Source: UBA937 sp031549725 | GTDB taxonomy: Bacteria; Spirochaetota; Spirochaetia; Treponematales; Breznakiellaceae | Direction: 5' to 3' | DNA length: 64,000 nt | NCBI GenBank assembly: GCA_031549725.1 | Contig: JAVBPH010000034.1 | Location: 55,195-119,194, forward strand | In this document: positions 1 to 9,130 of the stretch, one piece after another | How the letters are laid out: every line of letters begins with the position of its first letter | Numbering within the stretch: the stretch's first letter is position 1 | The notes under the pieces: generated by a model | Databases searched by the model: none | Told to the model about the DNA's origin: nothing | The model's input: the letters and a program-made list of their open reading frames with translations, nothing else | Position numbers and translations under genes: made by a program

Positions 1-718
1 CTCCCTGGGTCATTACGAAGATAATGTCAAAAACCCTGAATGCATCCATGGCCCGCAGGACCGCTGCGGTCAGCATGGAGGGAAGAATAAGCGGAAAGGT
101 TATGGACGAAAAAATCCTTATCCCCGGTGCACCGTCAACCCTGGCAGCTTCATAGAGCTGCTGGTCAACAGTCTGCAGTGATGCAAAAATGATAAGGAAC
201 ATAAAGGGCATCCATTCCCAGGTATCGGTTACCAGTATCGAGAAGAATGCACTGGACTGGGTCAGGAACCAGTTTACCGGAGGAATATGGAGAGCGTTCA
301 GTATGATATGATTCAGGGGTCCGACGGTACTGTCAAACATGATATACCAGATGGTTCCCACCACTACCGGGGTGATAAACATGGGTACCAGAAAAACGGT
401 CTGTACCACATGTTTGCCCTGTTTAAGTGCGTCCACCAGGAGGGCCAGACCCAGGCCTATCAGCATCTGGACCGCCACCGCAAAAATGGTAAATACCAGG
501 GAGAAAACAACAGCTTGGAAAAAGTGATCATCCTTGAACAGAGCAATGTAATTACCCAGACCTATGAATTCCGGTGTTGCCAGGGCAGTAAGCTTCTGAT
601 CAAATAAACTAAGATAGGCCGTATAAAACAATGGCGCAATCCGGGTAAGAATCAGGTAGCCCAATCCTGGGACAAGGAAAATTAACAAGGCTAACCATTT
701 CTGTCGTTTTTTCGTCAC
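1..718 (-). CDS. Carbohydrate ABC transporter permease (MalF/UgpA type), 3' end outside window
   Basis: Inner-membrane permease of a family-1 carbohydrate ABC importer. I translated the minus strand from a GTG at 718 (MTKKRQKWLALLIF...), preceded by GGAG; it stays open to the left edge, giving 239 residues. Several hydrophobic segments are visible, beginning with LALLIFLVPGLGYLIL. Near the end is the EAA loop that contacts the ATPase (EAARVDGAPGIRIFSSITFP). It lies 88 nt downstream of the solute-binding protein gene on the same strand, as usual for SBP-permease-permease operons; the second permease is presumably beyond the edge. The substrate is not determined by sequence. The adjacent GH127 locus suggests a plant-derived pentoside or oligosaccharide, by inference. 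Confidence 0.9.
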   Translation of the reverse strand, partial: MTKKRQKWLALLIFLVPGLGYLILTRIAPLFYTAYLSLFDQKLTALATPEFIGLGNYIALFKDDHFFQAVVFSLVFTIFAVAVQMLIGLGLALLVDALKQGKHVVQTVFLVPMFITPVVVGTIWYIMFDSTVGPLNHIILNALHIPPVNWFLTQSSAFFSILVTDTWEWMPFMFLIIFASLQTVDQQLYEAARVDGAPGIRIFSSITFPLILPSMLTAAVLRAMDAFRVFDIIFVMTQG

Positions 719-806
719 ATGGTACTCCAATTATAATTTTGAATCTCTGAGAGAAAAAATGCAAATGGGACGGAAATATATTTTCCGTCCCATTTACGAA
801 CGTATA

Positions 807-2225
807 TTAAGGGATATACTTAGCCCGTTTAAAGAGGGCTACCAGTTTTTCCTGGCCCTTATTCATGGAATCCTCCACATTGGCTGAAGCGGTAAGTGCT
901 TCGGATAGGGAGGTGCCCACGATATCCACAATTTCCGAATATTCGGGCAGCCGGTCGAATACGAAAAGATGTACCCCGGAGCCGGTGAAGATCGTGGATT
1001 TCTGCAGATAAGGAGGCAGGGACTGAACATAGGCTTTGTCTTCCATGATGGATTTCATGGTTGGTGTCTGGCCGTATTTCAGTAATTTTTCCTTCTGGAT
1101 TGCAGGGTCGTTCAGTCTTTCCATAAGTTTGTATGCGGCTTCCTTGTTTTTCGAACGGCCGTATATTCCCATGACATTCAACGAGAGCAGGGTAGCGTGG
1201 TCCCGGCCCATGTTAGGTACGCTGGGCATTACCGCATAATCCCACTTGCCCATAATCTTGGAGGATTTTTCATCGTTGGCCATACTGATGACCCGGTCTT
1301 CATATTCCAGGATCATGGCAACCTTGCCGCTGACAAAATAGGCTGTGCTTTCACCGCTGGAGAGAACATTCCAGTTAGAAGGCATGTAGGGAACCAGGGA
1401 TTTCAGGTATTTTACCGACCTAACCACATTGGGAGAATTCCAAGTGGGCTGCATGGTTTTTTTGTCGTAGAGCTGTCCCCCGAAGGCTTCCATGTAGTTT
1501 ACAAAGTCGTTCCAGAGGAAGAAGGTCGGTTTTCCTGAATGGGATGTGCCATAAAAATCTTCCGTAAGGGTAACCCCGCAGAGCTTTTCTCCCTTTTTGC
1601 GGGTGAAGAATTCCGCCACATCCTTGAACTGGTCATAGGTTTCGGGAACCTTCAGCGCATATCCATATTTAGCCCTGAATGCCTGCTGTTCCGATGGATC
1701 ATTAAAAATATCAGTCCGGTAGGAAAGTACCGGTCCGGTATACAGCCAGGGGAATCCCCATATGGTTCCCTTGGGACCCATGGATCCGTCGGAGGTAACC
1801 CCTTCCATATAAACAATGTCATTGAGGTCCAGGTTAGGATCCACCAGTTTTTTATTCTCCAGGAAGGAGTTGATTGGATAAATCGCTCCCTGGGCTGTAA
1901 AGGTAGGAAGGTCGAGTTCATTCACATATACGATGTCCCAGGTATCTACGCCTGCCTGATTATCCAGAAGGATTTTGTTCGAGACCCCATCCGCAGTAAG
2001 CCATTGGGCCTCAAGTTTAATCCCCATTTCTTTTGCAGCCCGTTCCGCATATTCCATCCAGGATTCCACCGGGGGGAATCTGGTGATAAGGAGCTTCAGG
2101 GTTGTTCCTGCATAGGGCTGATCCGGATTAGCCGGAGTGGTGCTTCCCTTCTGCTGATTACCGCCAGCGAAGAGAGCCGCTGTGGTGATTGACAGTATAA
2201 GGATAAAGCTGAAAATCTTCTTCAT
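807..2225 (-). CDS. Extracellular carbohydrate-binding protein of ABC transporter (SBP family 1)
   Basis: Exported 472-residue sugar-binding protein. It has a signal peptide of about 21 residues ending in ALFAGG, then a low-complexity linker (GNQQKGSTTPANPDQ), then the family-1 SBP fold with typical blocks such as KILLDNQAGVDTWDIVYV and VSGKVAMILEYEDR. A Shine-Dalgarno GGAGG precedes the ATG. The length fits the family (about 420-470). It is upstream of the permease at 1-718. It lies 270 nt beyond the alcohol dehydrogenase gene, a gap filled with hairpins, so it may have its own transcript. Whether it is lipid-anchored is unclear: no cysteine follows the signal peptide, so a soluble periplasmic protein is more likely. 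Confidence 0.92.
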   Translation of the reverse strand: MKKIFSFILILSITTAALFAGGNQQKGSTTPANPDQPYAGTTLKLLITRFPPVESWMEYAERAAKEMGIKLEAQWLTADGVSNKILLDNQAGVDTWDIVYVNELDLPTFTAQGAIYPINSFLENKKLVDPNLDLNDIVYMEGVTSDGSMGPKGTIWGFPWLYTGPVLSYRTDIFNDPSEQQAFRAKYGYALKVPETYDQFKDVAEFFTRKKGEKLCGVTLTEDFYGTSHSGKPTFFLWNDFVNYMEAFGGQLYDKKTMQPTWNSPNVVRSVKYLKSLVPYMPSNWNVLSSGESTAYFVSGKVAMILEYEDRVISMANDEKSSKIMGKWDYAVMPSVPNMGRDHATLLSLNVMGIYGRSKNKEAAYKLMERLNDPAIQKEKLLKYGQTPTMKSIMEDKAYVQSLPPYLQKSTIFTGSGVHLFVFDRLPEYSEIVDIVGTSLSEALTASANVEDSMNKGQEKLVALFKRAKYIP

Positions 2226-2332
2226 CGTTTTTCCTCCTGTTCACAAAAAACAAGATAGTTTCTCCAGGAATCCATACGGATTCCTGCGGTTTCCATTAAG
2301 ACCGGAAGGGTCCTCAAATACTTGTATAAACG

Positions 2333-2474
2333 AGCCAATTTCAAAAACTCGGTTAGTTTTTAAATTGGCTGTGTAGAAAGCGGAATAAACCCACTTTCTA
2401 CACCACATCTAGGGAGGTGATTTCAAAATTTAACATTTTGAAATCACCTCGACTTTTAAAAACGCACGTTTTTA
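2333..2474. repeat. Cluster of four tandem hairpins between ADH and SBP genes
   Basis: Four consecutive inverted repeats fill this gap. (1) 2333-2370: 16-17 bp arms around loop CGGTT with one bulged C. (2) 2371-2403: 10 bp perfect arms GTGTAGAAAG/CTTTCTACAC. (3) 2414-2450: 16 bp perfect arms beginning GAGGTGATTTCAAAAT, loop TTAAC. (4) 2457-2474: TAAAAACG/CGTTTTTA. On the minus-strand transcript they follow the alcohol dehydrogenase stop at 2496 and precede the SBP. They could terminate, attenuate or stabilise that transcript. Hairpin 1 shares its apex with the hairpin at 54691. Confidence 0.75.
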
Positions 2475-2495
2475 GGATCAAACAGGCCAAATACA

Positions 2496-3671
2496 CTAGA
2501 ATAATCCCAGATCCTGATAATAGGCCATGGTATAGATCTGGATAATTTCCTCCTGGGAGGGCTGGGTTGGGTTGTTGGCAACGCTGCCGCTGGCAATAGC
2601 ATCCTTTGCCATCTGTTCTGTCTTCTTCATGTAACTGTCCCGGTCAATACCCAGATCTGCTATGGAAGGGACATCCAACTGGGTACAGAAATCCTTAAGG
2701 AGGGTACTCACCTGCCTGGTTACGTTGTTCCCCGGGGCTGCACTCATCCGGCGAAGCACCTCCCGGTATTTTTCTTCATCCCCCTTTATCGAATACTTGG
2801 TGGCATAGGGAAGGAAAAGGGCATTGCACAGACCATGGGGCTGGTTGAAATACACTCCAAAGGGCCGGGCCATGGCATGGACTAATCCTGTGGAGGTATG
2901 GCTGATCACCATTCCCCCAAGCAACTGGCCCAGGAGCATATTCATCCTGGCATCCATGTCGTCCGGGACAGCACAGGCTTGAAGGAGATTGTTGTATATG
3001 ATCTCAATTGCCTGGCATGCCAGGATATCCGTCACGGGTCTGGCCTTTTTTGCGACGAATCCTTCAACCGCATGGGTAAAGGCATCAATTCCCGTGAAGG
3101 CGGTCATGTTTTTTGGAAGGGAGATGGTCAGCCGGGGATCCCCTATAGCCGCTTCCGGTGAAAGCATGGGACCGGCGATGATCATTTTCCGGTGGGTCAC
3201 CGAATCGGTGATCACCGCTCCGGCACTGATATCCGCTCCGGTTCCGGCGGTGGTATTCACCGCAATGATGGGAATCTTCGGGTTTTTTGCCTTACCTATG
3301 CCCTCATAATCGGAAAGTTTGCCCGGATTGGTGGCCAGCATGGCTATAACCTTGGCTGAGTCGATTCTGCTTCCCCCTCCTATGGCGACAATCAGATCAT
3401 AGGAACCGGCTTTAAAAACATCCAGGGCTTTTTCAATGTCCGCTGAAGCTGGTTCGCCGGCCATATCATCATAGATGTGAACCAGGAAACCTTCGAGCTT
3501 CAGGTTCTCAATCAGTTCATTTATAGTCTGATTGTTCAGCAGATGTTTTTCGGTTATGATAAACAGGTTATGACCGCCCAATTCCCGGGCAATCTGTCCT
3601 GTCTTGAGGGATGCTCCCTCACCGTAGTAAATATTTGATTTGACCTGAAATATCATATTTGCAAAATCCAC
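2496..3671 (-). CDS. Iron-containing alcohol dehydrogenase
   Basis: Group III NAD(P)-dependent alcohol dehydrogenase of 391 residues (family usual about 380-390), as in lactaldehyde reductase FucO or 1,3-propanediol dehydrogenase. The GTG start at 3671 is chosen because GAGG lies upstream. Visible motifs are the nucleotide-binding GGGSRIDSAK (about 98-107), the TTAGTGAD segment, and the iron ligands D196 and H200 (GIDAFTHAVEG), H265 (LVHAMARP) and H279 (NQPHGLCNA), matching the FucO pattern. In this locus it probably reduces an aldehyde made during sugar-acid or deoxysugar breakdown; this is inferred from its position behind the dehydratase. The exact substrate is unknown. Confidence 0.93.
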   Translation of the reverse strand: MDFANMIFQVKSNIYYGEGASLKTGQIARELGGHNLFIITEKHLLNNQTINELIENLKLEGFLVHIYDDMAGEPASADIEKALDVFKAGSYDLIVAIGGGSRIDSAKVIAMLATNPGKLSDYEGIGKAKNPKIPIIAVNTTAGTGADISAGAVITDSVTHRKMIIAGPMLSPEAAIGDPRLTISLPKNMTAFTGIDAFTHAVEGFVAKKARPVTDILACQAIEIIYNNLLQACAVPDDMDARMNMLLGQLLGGMVISHTSTGLVHAMARPFGVYFNQPHGLCNALFLPYATKYSIKGDEEKYREVLRRMSAAPGNNVTRQVSTLLKDFCTQLDVPSIADLGIDRDSYMKKTEQMAKDAIASGSVANNPTQPSQEEIIQIYTMAYYQDLGLF

Positions 3672-3700
3672 AATTTCACCTCTTCCTGAATTACTGCGGC

Positions 3701-5401
3701 CTATTCCAATGGCCAGCCTGCTCCCTGATCAGCCTGCAGGGCATTGTTGCGGTAAATTGCCAGAACACCCTTGTTGAATTCCTTCACCGGCGGCTGCCAT
3801 ACGGCCCGGCGGGCATTCATTTCATCTTCGCTGATATTCAAATTGAGCATCCTGGCGGAAACATTCACCTGGATCTTGTCATTATCCTTGACCAATGCCA
3901 GGGGACCACCTATGTACGCTTCGGGGCATACATAACCTATGGCAACCAATCCCCGGGTAAAACCGGAAAAACGTCCGTCGGTAATTATGGCCACATCCCT
4001 GATGCCCGCTTTCTTCAGGGCATCAGTCAGGAAAAACAATTCCGCCATGGCAGGGCCGCCCCGGGGGCCTTCGTACCGGCAGACCAGAACATCCCCGGTT
4101 TCAATTTTTTTCGGGCTTCCCGTAAGAATCGCTTCCAGGGCAGATTGGTATGAATCAAAAACCTTCGCATTGAATGTATAATTCAGCAGATCCCGGTTGG
4201 GCACTATGGTATGCCGGATGATCGCTCCCCGGGGCGCAAGATTACCCTTGAGGATTGTGATGGCCCCTTCCTTATAGAGGGGTTTATCCTTTGGCAGGAT
4301 CACCTCATTGTTCCGGACCTTTGCCTGGCTGATATTTTTTTCCAGGGTTTCCCCGGTACAAGTCATGGCTTCCAGGTGAAGCAGGGAAGATATTTCCTTC
4401 ATCACCGCGGGTATGCCGCCGGCCCAGTGGAGATCGCAGACCGAATAGGGTCCCGATGGAGCAACGTTGCACAGTACAGGGGTCTGCTTGCTTAACCTGT
4501 CCCAGGTATCCAGGTTGATATCCAGCTGTCCCTCATGGGCCAGGGCCTGGAGATGGACCACCGTGTTGGTTGCGCCGCAGACTGCCATATCAACCTTTAT
4601 TGCATTCTCAATGGCTTTTTCGTTGATGATATCCCTGGGCCTGACGTTCCCGGCCGCCAGTTTAACAATCCGGTCTCCCGCGGTCTGGGCACGCTGTTTT
4701 ATTTCTGCCATCACCGCCGGTACCGTACTGGAATAGGGCAGGGCCATCCCCAGGGCTTCGGTAAGAACCATCATGGTGCTTCCGGTAGTCATTTCTGAGC
4801 AGGCTCCGCAGGATGTACCGCAGGCGGATGTCAGTTCTTCAAAATCATTCTGGTCAACTTCCTTGTCCCGGTATTTTTCCGCAAAAATATCTCCGCCCCG
4901 TCCCAGGGCAACCCAGTCGCCTTTGTAGTGTCCCGGGATCATGGAACCGCCGGGAACAATGATACAGGGGCGGTTCAGCCGGATGGCGGCCATGAGCATG
5001 GCCGGAACAATTTTATCGCAGGTGGCCAGGCCAACCCATCCGTCACACCAGCCAACCCTGAGCCCGGTTTCAATGGAGGTACAGATGGTCTCCCGCTGGG
5101 GCATGTCATAGTGAATCAGGTCATCGGTGCTTCCCGCAAAGGAACTGCAGGGACCAAGGACATTGAATTCAAAGGGAGTGGCACCGGCTGCCCGGATTCC
5201 GGCTTTTACGGATTCGCTTAACTCCCGGAGGTGCACATGTCCCGGTGACTGTTCGCTCCAGGAATTTACAATGGCTATCCTGGGCCTTCTGATTTCATCC
5301 GACGTATATCCCATGGCTTTGAATAAAGCCGATTGCTGAAAACCAAGCATTTTCCGGTCATAATTTTCCAGAAATTCCTTAACCTTTGATTGCTGTGCCA
5401 A
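3701..5401 (-). CDS. IlvD/Edd family dehydratase (dihydroxy-acid or sugar-acid dehydratase)
   Basis: Fe-S cluster dehydratase that removes water from a 2,3-dihydroxy acid. I place the start at TTG 5401, seven bases after AAGGAGG; an upstream in-frame TTG at 5419 lacks a ribosome site. This gives 566 residues. Visible motifs are FNVLGPCSSFAGSTDDLIHY, LATCDK (C128) and CGTSCGACSEMTTGS (C194, C198, C201). The first cluster cysteine of [2Fe-2S] members, in the NSWSxxxPC segment, is Gly here (NSWSEQSPGHVHL), as I recall for E. coli IlvD. No other branched-chain amino acid genes are near, and a GH127 enzyme and Fe-ADH flank it, so a sugar-acid (arabinonate/xylonate-type) role is plausible. That part is inference. 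Confidence 0.88.
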   Translation of the reverse strand: MAQQSKVKEFLENYDRKMLGFQQSALFKAMGYTSDEIRRPRIAIVNSWSEQSPGHVHLRELSESVKAGIRAAGATPFEFNVLGPCSSFAGSTDDLIHYDMPQRETICTSIETGLRVGWCDGWVGLATCDKIVPAMLMAAIRLNRPCIIVPGGSMIPGHYKGDWVALGRGGDIFAEKYRDKEVDQNDFEELTSACGTSCGACSEMTTGSTMMVLTEALGMALPYSSTVPAVMAEIKQRAQTAGDRIVKLAAGNVRPRDIINEKAIENAIKVDMAVCGATNTVVHLQALAHEGQLDINLDTWDRLSKQTPVLCNVAPSGPYSVCDLHWAGGIPAVMKEISSLLHLEAMTCTGETLEKNISQAKVRNNEVILPKDKPLYKEGAITILKGNLAPRGAIIRHTIVPNRDLLNYTFNAKVFDSYQSALEAILTGSPKKIETGDVLVCRYEGPRGGPAMAELFFLTDALKKAGIRDVAIITDGRFSGFTRGLVAIGYVCPEAYIGGPLALVKDNDKIQVNVSARMLNLNISEDEMNARRAVWQPPVKEFNKGVLAIYRNNALQADQGAGWPLE

Positions 5402-5435
5402 TGTAAGCCTCCTTATCAATACCTTGTTTTTGCGT

Positions 5436-5888
5436 TTATACCTTGATTTTTACAACAATTTTTCTCAGTTTGTCCTCGCCATCAAACCAGCATCCGGGTT
5501 TGTGTCCATCCTGGGGAAAATTAATCGTAAATAAACCAGGGGAAAGCCCCACGGGAGATCCCGGGGTTTTATCATAAAAAATGATATCCTTTTCAGGGTC
5601 ATAATCACCTTTCTGTTTCAGGAAATCCGCCGGCGCCCATTCCATAATCTCCCGGCCGGAGATGATATAGCAGATATCAATATATTTTTTATGGGATTCC
5701 CACAATGCCTTTTCCGGGGATTTAGTGGTGTATTCCGCAATAAATGAATACATCTTATCTCCATCAACCTCGATATTCCTTGGACTTAAGTCCCCCGGAA
5801 GCAGGGATTCAATAAAATGGAAGGCCCTCACAAACGGTCCATCAAGTCCTGCATACAAAGGCCATTGTTCAAATCGGTCAACTATCAT
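5436..5888 (-). CDS. YhcH/YjgK/YiaL family protein
   Basis: Small cupin-like protein of the YhcH/YiaL family (also annotated as beta-galactosidase subunit beta), usually about 150 residues and found with sugar-catabolic genes. The longer reading frame overlaps the end of the GH127 gene. I choose ATG 5888 (MIVDRFEQWPLY), which has GGAGG just upstream and matches the family N-terminus, giving 150 residues. Family blocks seen are SPEKALWESHKKYIDICYII and FTINFPQDGHKPGCW, the latter with the metal-site histidine context. It lies between GH127 and the dehydratase on one strand. The biochemical role of the family is poorly defined; proposals include anomer or epimer handling and ligand binding. Confidence 0.88.
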   Translation of the reverse strand: MIVDRFEQWPLYAGLDGPFVRAFHFIESLLPGDLSPRNIEVDGDKMYSFIAEYTTKSPEKALWESHKKYIDICYIISGREIMEWAPADFLKQKGDYDPEKDIIFYDKTPGSPVGLSPGLFTINFPQDGHKPGCWFDGEDKLRKIVVKIKV

Positions 5889-5943
5889 ACATCCCTCCAC
5901 AACAATGGGATTTGGGTTAATGCCCGGGATTTTTCCCGGTTCT

Positions 5944-7956
5944 TTATGTTTCCCGTATCCAAACCAGCATTTCCCCGGGGCCCCGGTTATTCCAGGCAAA
6001 GTAGGGTACCGCGGTAATGTCCCGGGTTTTACGGACATACTCTGATGTCGTATACAACTCAGGTCCAACCGATGATTCATCGGTCCGGGATCCTTCTCCG
6101 GTTATGGTTACCATTCCCCCAAGGAAATCCCCGTCAAACCGGGCTTTTAATAACGCATCCTTTGGAAGAGAAATGTCAGCAAGGATGGGGCCGTTATCGA
6201 TTTCCTCGAGGCAGTACACCAGGGGGCCCCGCTGGATTGCCACCTTGCCCGCATCGGCCCTCAGTGCGGGGTTTGCCCGGATCCGTTCCACCGGCATAGC
6301 CAAGTCCAGGGTGATTTTATCTCCCGGTGTCCAGGTCCGCCGTATCCGGGCATAACCCCGGCGGATCATGTTCCGGATATCGATGGCTGATCCGTTGATT
6401 TTCAATTCATAGTTTCTGCACCAGCCGGGTATCCGGAGTCCCAGGGTAAATTCCACCGGGGTTTCCAGTGAAACACCTACTTCCACATTTCCGTCCCAGG
6501 GATAATTCGTATTCTGATGCAGCGCTACCCCTTGGCCGGAAATATCAAAGTTTACCGAACTGTTGGCATAGTGATGAATGAAAATTCCTTCGGAATTCCG
6601 GGAATACATATAACCCCTGAAGGAAGCAAACAGCCGGGCGATGTTCGGCGGACAGCATGCACAGACAAACCAACCCTGGCGGTTGGGGGCAACCCGGCTC
6701 TTGTCATTCCGTTTCTCACAGGATTCGGGCCACACCTCCAGGGGATTCACGTAAAAATATTTTGTCCCGTCCAGGGAAATCCCGCTCAGGATTCCGTTGT
6801 AAAGGGCTCTCTCCATTGCGTCCCCGTATTTGCCGTTCAGATCCATCTGCTGCATCCGCTGGGCCCAGAATACAAGACCTATGGCAGCGCAGGTTTCACC
6901 ATATGTGGTATCGTTCGGCAGGTCGTAATCGAAGGAGAAGGCTTCCCCGAAGGCGCTGGAACCAATAGAACCGGTGAGATACATCTGTTTCCCGGTGACA
7001 TTCTTCCAGAGTTTTTGACATGTCTCTGCCAGGGACATATCACCGGTCTCCCTAGCTAAGTCAGCCATGGCGGAATAGAGGTAGGTTGCCCGGACCGCAT
7101 GGCCCACCGCCACATCCTGCTCCCTAACCGGTTTATGGGACTGGTTGTATTCGTAGGTATATTTTCCGCCGGTAGGGCCGTAGGGTTTAGGTTCTCCCAG
7201 GGCTTCCGCTTCCCCGTCAAAAAACCGGGGGAGCTTACCCCGTTCATCGATAAAAAATTTGCCCAGGTCCAGGTACCGTTTTTCTCCGGTTGTATGATAC
7301 AGCTTGACCAGGGCAAGTTCTATTTCCTCGTGTCCCGGATACCCCTTCTTTTTTCCCGGTTCCGGACCAAAGACCGAACCGATATGATCCGCCAGGCGGC
7401 ATACGATATCCAGTATTTTCCGTTTGCCCGTTGCCTGGTAATATGCAACTGCCGCTTCGATCAGGTGTCCCGCACAGTACAGTTCATGCATATCCCGGAC
7501 ATTTGTCCACCGCTGGTCCCGCCGGTCTATGGTGAAGTAGGTATCCAGGTAACCATCCGGTTCCTGAACCCGGCCGATCAGATCAATCACCTGGTCCGCC
7601 AGTTTTTCGAGTTCCGGCATGGGGTTGCCCGTAAGAGTATATCCAACAGCTTCGAGCCATTTGGCCACATCACTGTCCTGGAAGGGTCTTCCGTAAAACT
7701 GCCCGGTTTCTTCCCCCAGGGCGATCCTGAAATTCCTGATGGCTCCGCTCTGTTCTGTCCGGGCAACATGATCGTTTAATACGGACCACTGATAGGGGAT
7801 AATCTTATCCCGGACAAGCTGTATCCGGTCAAACCAGAATCCGGGCTGGATCTCCACGTTTTCAAGACCAACGGGAACCAGGTCTTTTTCGATACTCACC
7901 TTGTCTTCAGATTCCTTGTAAATGTTTTTAACCTTATCATTTCCTTTATCGTTCAT
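5944..7956 (-). CDS. GH127 beta-L-arabinofuranosidase
   Basis: Glycoside hydrolase family 127 (former DUF1680), which releases L-arabinose from beta-L-arabinofuranosyl groups such as those on hydroxyproline-rich plant glycoproteins. It is 670 residues long, with no signal peptide, so it is probably cytoplasmic. The active-site set known from Bifidobacterium HypBA1 is present in order: E338 (GEAFSFDYDLP), E354-x-C356 (YGETCAAIG) and the Cys pair C434-C435 (FVCACCPPNIARLF) that holds zinc with the nucleophile. The N-terminal (alpha/alpha)6 barrel is followed by beta domains. It is the first enzyme gene after the AraC regulator and probably leads the operon. Family assignment is strong; the natural linkage is inferred. 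Confidence 0.95.
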   Translation of the reverse strand: MNDKGNDKVKNIYKESEDKVSIEKDLVPVGLENVEIQPGFWFDRIQLVRDKIIPYQWSVLNDHVARTEQSGAIRNFRIALGEETGQFYGRPFQDSDVAKWLEAVGYTLTGNPMPELEKLADQVIDLIGRVQEPDGYLDTYFTIDRRDQRWTNVRDMHELYCAGHLIEAAVAYYQATGKRKILDIVCRLADHIGSVFGPEPGKKKGYPGHEEIELALVKLYHTTGEKRYLDLGKFFIDERGKLPRFFDGEAEALGEPKPYGPTGGKYTYEYNQSHKPVREQDVAVGHAVRATYLYSAMADLARETGDMSLAETCQKLWKNVTGKQMYLTGSIGSSAFGEAFSFDYDLPNDTTYGETCAAIGLVFWAQRMQQMDLNGKYGDAMERALYNGILSGISLDGTKYFYVNPLEVWPESCEKRNDKSRVAPNRQGWFVCACCPPNIARLFASFRGYMYSRNSEGIFIHHYANSSVNFDISGQGVALHQNTNYPWDGNVEVGVSLETPVEFTLGLRIPGWCRNYELKINGSAIDIRNMIRRGYARIRRTWTPGDKITLDLAMPVERIRANPALRADAGKVAIQRGPLVYCLEEIDNGPILADISLPKDALLKARFDGDFLGGMVTITGEGSRTDESSVGPELYTTSEYVRKTRDITAVPYFAWNNRGPGEMLVWIRET

Positions 7957-8085
7957 ACCCTACCTGTCCGATTCCCCTCATCTGTTTGTTCCGGTCACAA
8001 TACCGGATATGGTTTTAATACCTACCGTCATTATAAGTATGGGTTTTTCCATCACACAAGTTATTAACCTCGTAAAATATGGACA

Positions 8086-8095
8086 TAATTCCGAC
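8086..8095. promoter_or_regulatory. Possible AraC-site motif upstream of GH127 (second copy at 9349)
   Basis: TAATTCCGAC followed by CTGTTTTGA occurs 130 nt upstream of the GH127 start. TAATTCCGAC followed by TTTTTGA occurs at 9349-9358, upstream of the araC-type gene. A shared 10-mer plus a similar tail in front of a regulator and its likely target fits an operator, but two copies are thin evidence. Confidence 0.3.
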
Positions 8096-8161
8096 CTGTT
8101 TTGACCGCGTGAAGAAAAACCGGTTTTTTGAAGGTGTCATTTTCTTAGAAAGGAATTCCCG

Positions 8162-8983
8162 TTATCTGGTATTGATATGCACCTGGGTATACAATTTGCG
8201 GTAGGTGGTGGGGGTCATGCCCTTCCATCTTTTGAACTGCTGCCGGAAATAACGCACATCATCATATCCGCAGGTCCAGGCAATCTCCTCTATATTCACT
8301 GTACCGTCCAGGAGAAGCAGGTGGGCCTGGTGCAGCCTGCATTCGTGGATCCTGTCGATAATAGTTTTCCCGTAGGTTTTCTGGAAGACCCGTCCGAGAT
8401 AGTCCGGATTACATCCCAGCTTGACTGCGATCAAGGAAGTTGAAAGGGGTTCCCGGAAGTGGGTCTGGATATATACCTCCGCATGGTTTGCCAGAATGGA
8501 AACATTGCCGGTACAAATTGACTGGGGAATATTCCTGGTAACCTCACATAACATGAGGGCCACCAGAAAATCGCAGCCCGGGTGGTGGGTAAACCCCGAT
8601 TCCTGGTCATTCAGGAAGCTTCGGAAGAGCTCCGTCAGGTATTCCGGCCGGGATATCAGGGTATGCTGGGGAATATCCAGGGCTGCCGGCCCGGATTCCC
8701 CGTTTTTCAGGTAAAAATGCAGCCAATAAAAGGACAGGTCCGGGGGATGCACCATGGTACCCCAGTGCCGGCGGTTCGGCCAGAGCAGGAGGGATTCCCC
8801 CGCCCGGACCTGGAAAGCCTGGTTTTCCTCCTGGATTCCCAGCACCCCGGAACGAACGAAAATCAGCTCATAGGAATTGATGATTCTATTCGGATGTTTT
8901 CCCTGGCCTGTGGAAATAAACAATCCCGCATTACATGCCTGGATTGAGAGACCATAATTAACCTGAAGAAAGGGCATCTCCAC
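8162..8983 (-). CDS. AraC family transcriptional regulator with cupin sensor domain
   Basis: The N-terminal half is an AraC-type ligand-binding cupin (FVRSGVLGIQEENQAFQVRAGESLLLWPNRRHWGT). The C-terminal half has the double helix-turn-helix (PLSTSLIAVKLGCNPDYLGRVF; then IEEIAWTCGYDDVRYFRQQF and KRWKGMTPTTYRKL). An upstream in-frame ATG at 9013 lacks a ribosome site; a GTG at 8983 sits 10 nt behind GGAGG and is preferred, with ATG 8977 a third choice. At about 273 residues it has the normal family length. It is the first gene of the minus-strand pentose locus and likely activates GH127 and its followers in response to a sugar. The effector is unknown. Confidence 0.9.
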   Translation of the reverse strand: MEMPFLQVNYGLSIQACNAGLFISTGQGKHPNRIINSYELIFVRSGVLGIQEENQAFQVRAGESLLLWPNRRHWGTMVHPPDLSFYWLHFYLKNGESGPAALDIPQHTLISRPEYLTELFRSFLNDQESGFTHHPGCDFLVALMLCEVTRNIPQSICTGNVSILANHAEVYIQTHFREPLSTSLIAVKLGCNPDYLGRVFQKTYGKTIIDRIHECRLHQAHLLLLDGTVNIEEIAWTCGYDDVRYFRQQFKRWKGMTPTTYRKLYTQVHINTR

Positions 8984-9130
8984 CTTGGACTCACCTCCAT
9001 GCGGGTAAACCATATTGACCCGGCACTGGATACATTACACAATAAAACAGCAATCTTTTAATGGAACTGCCGAAATATTTACCATGGACAATCACTACCA
9101 GATGATGCATCAACGGATATTATTTGATTC

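Noticed and set aside
5889..6080. Long N-terminal extension of the YhcH-like gene
   Set aside because: It overlaps the GH127 coding end, has no family similarity, and a GGAGG-preceded ATG at 5888 matches the family start.
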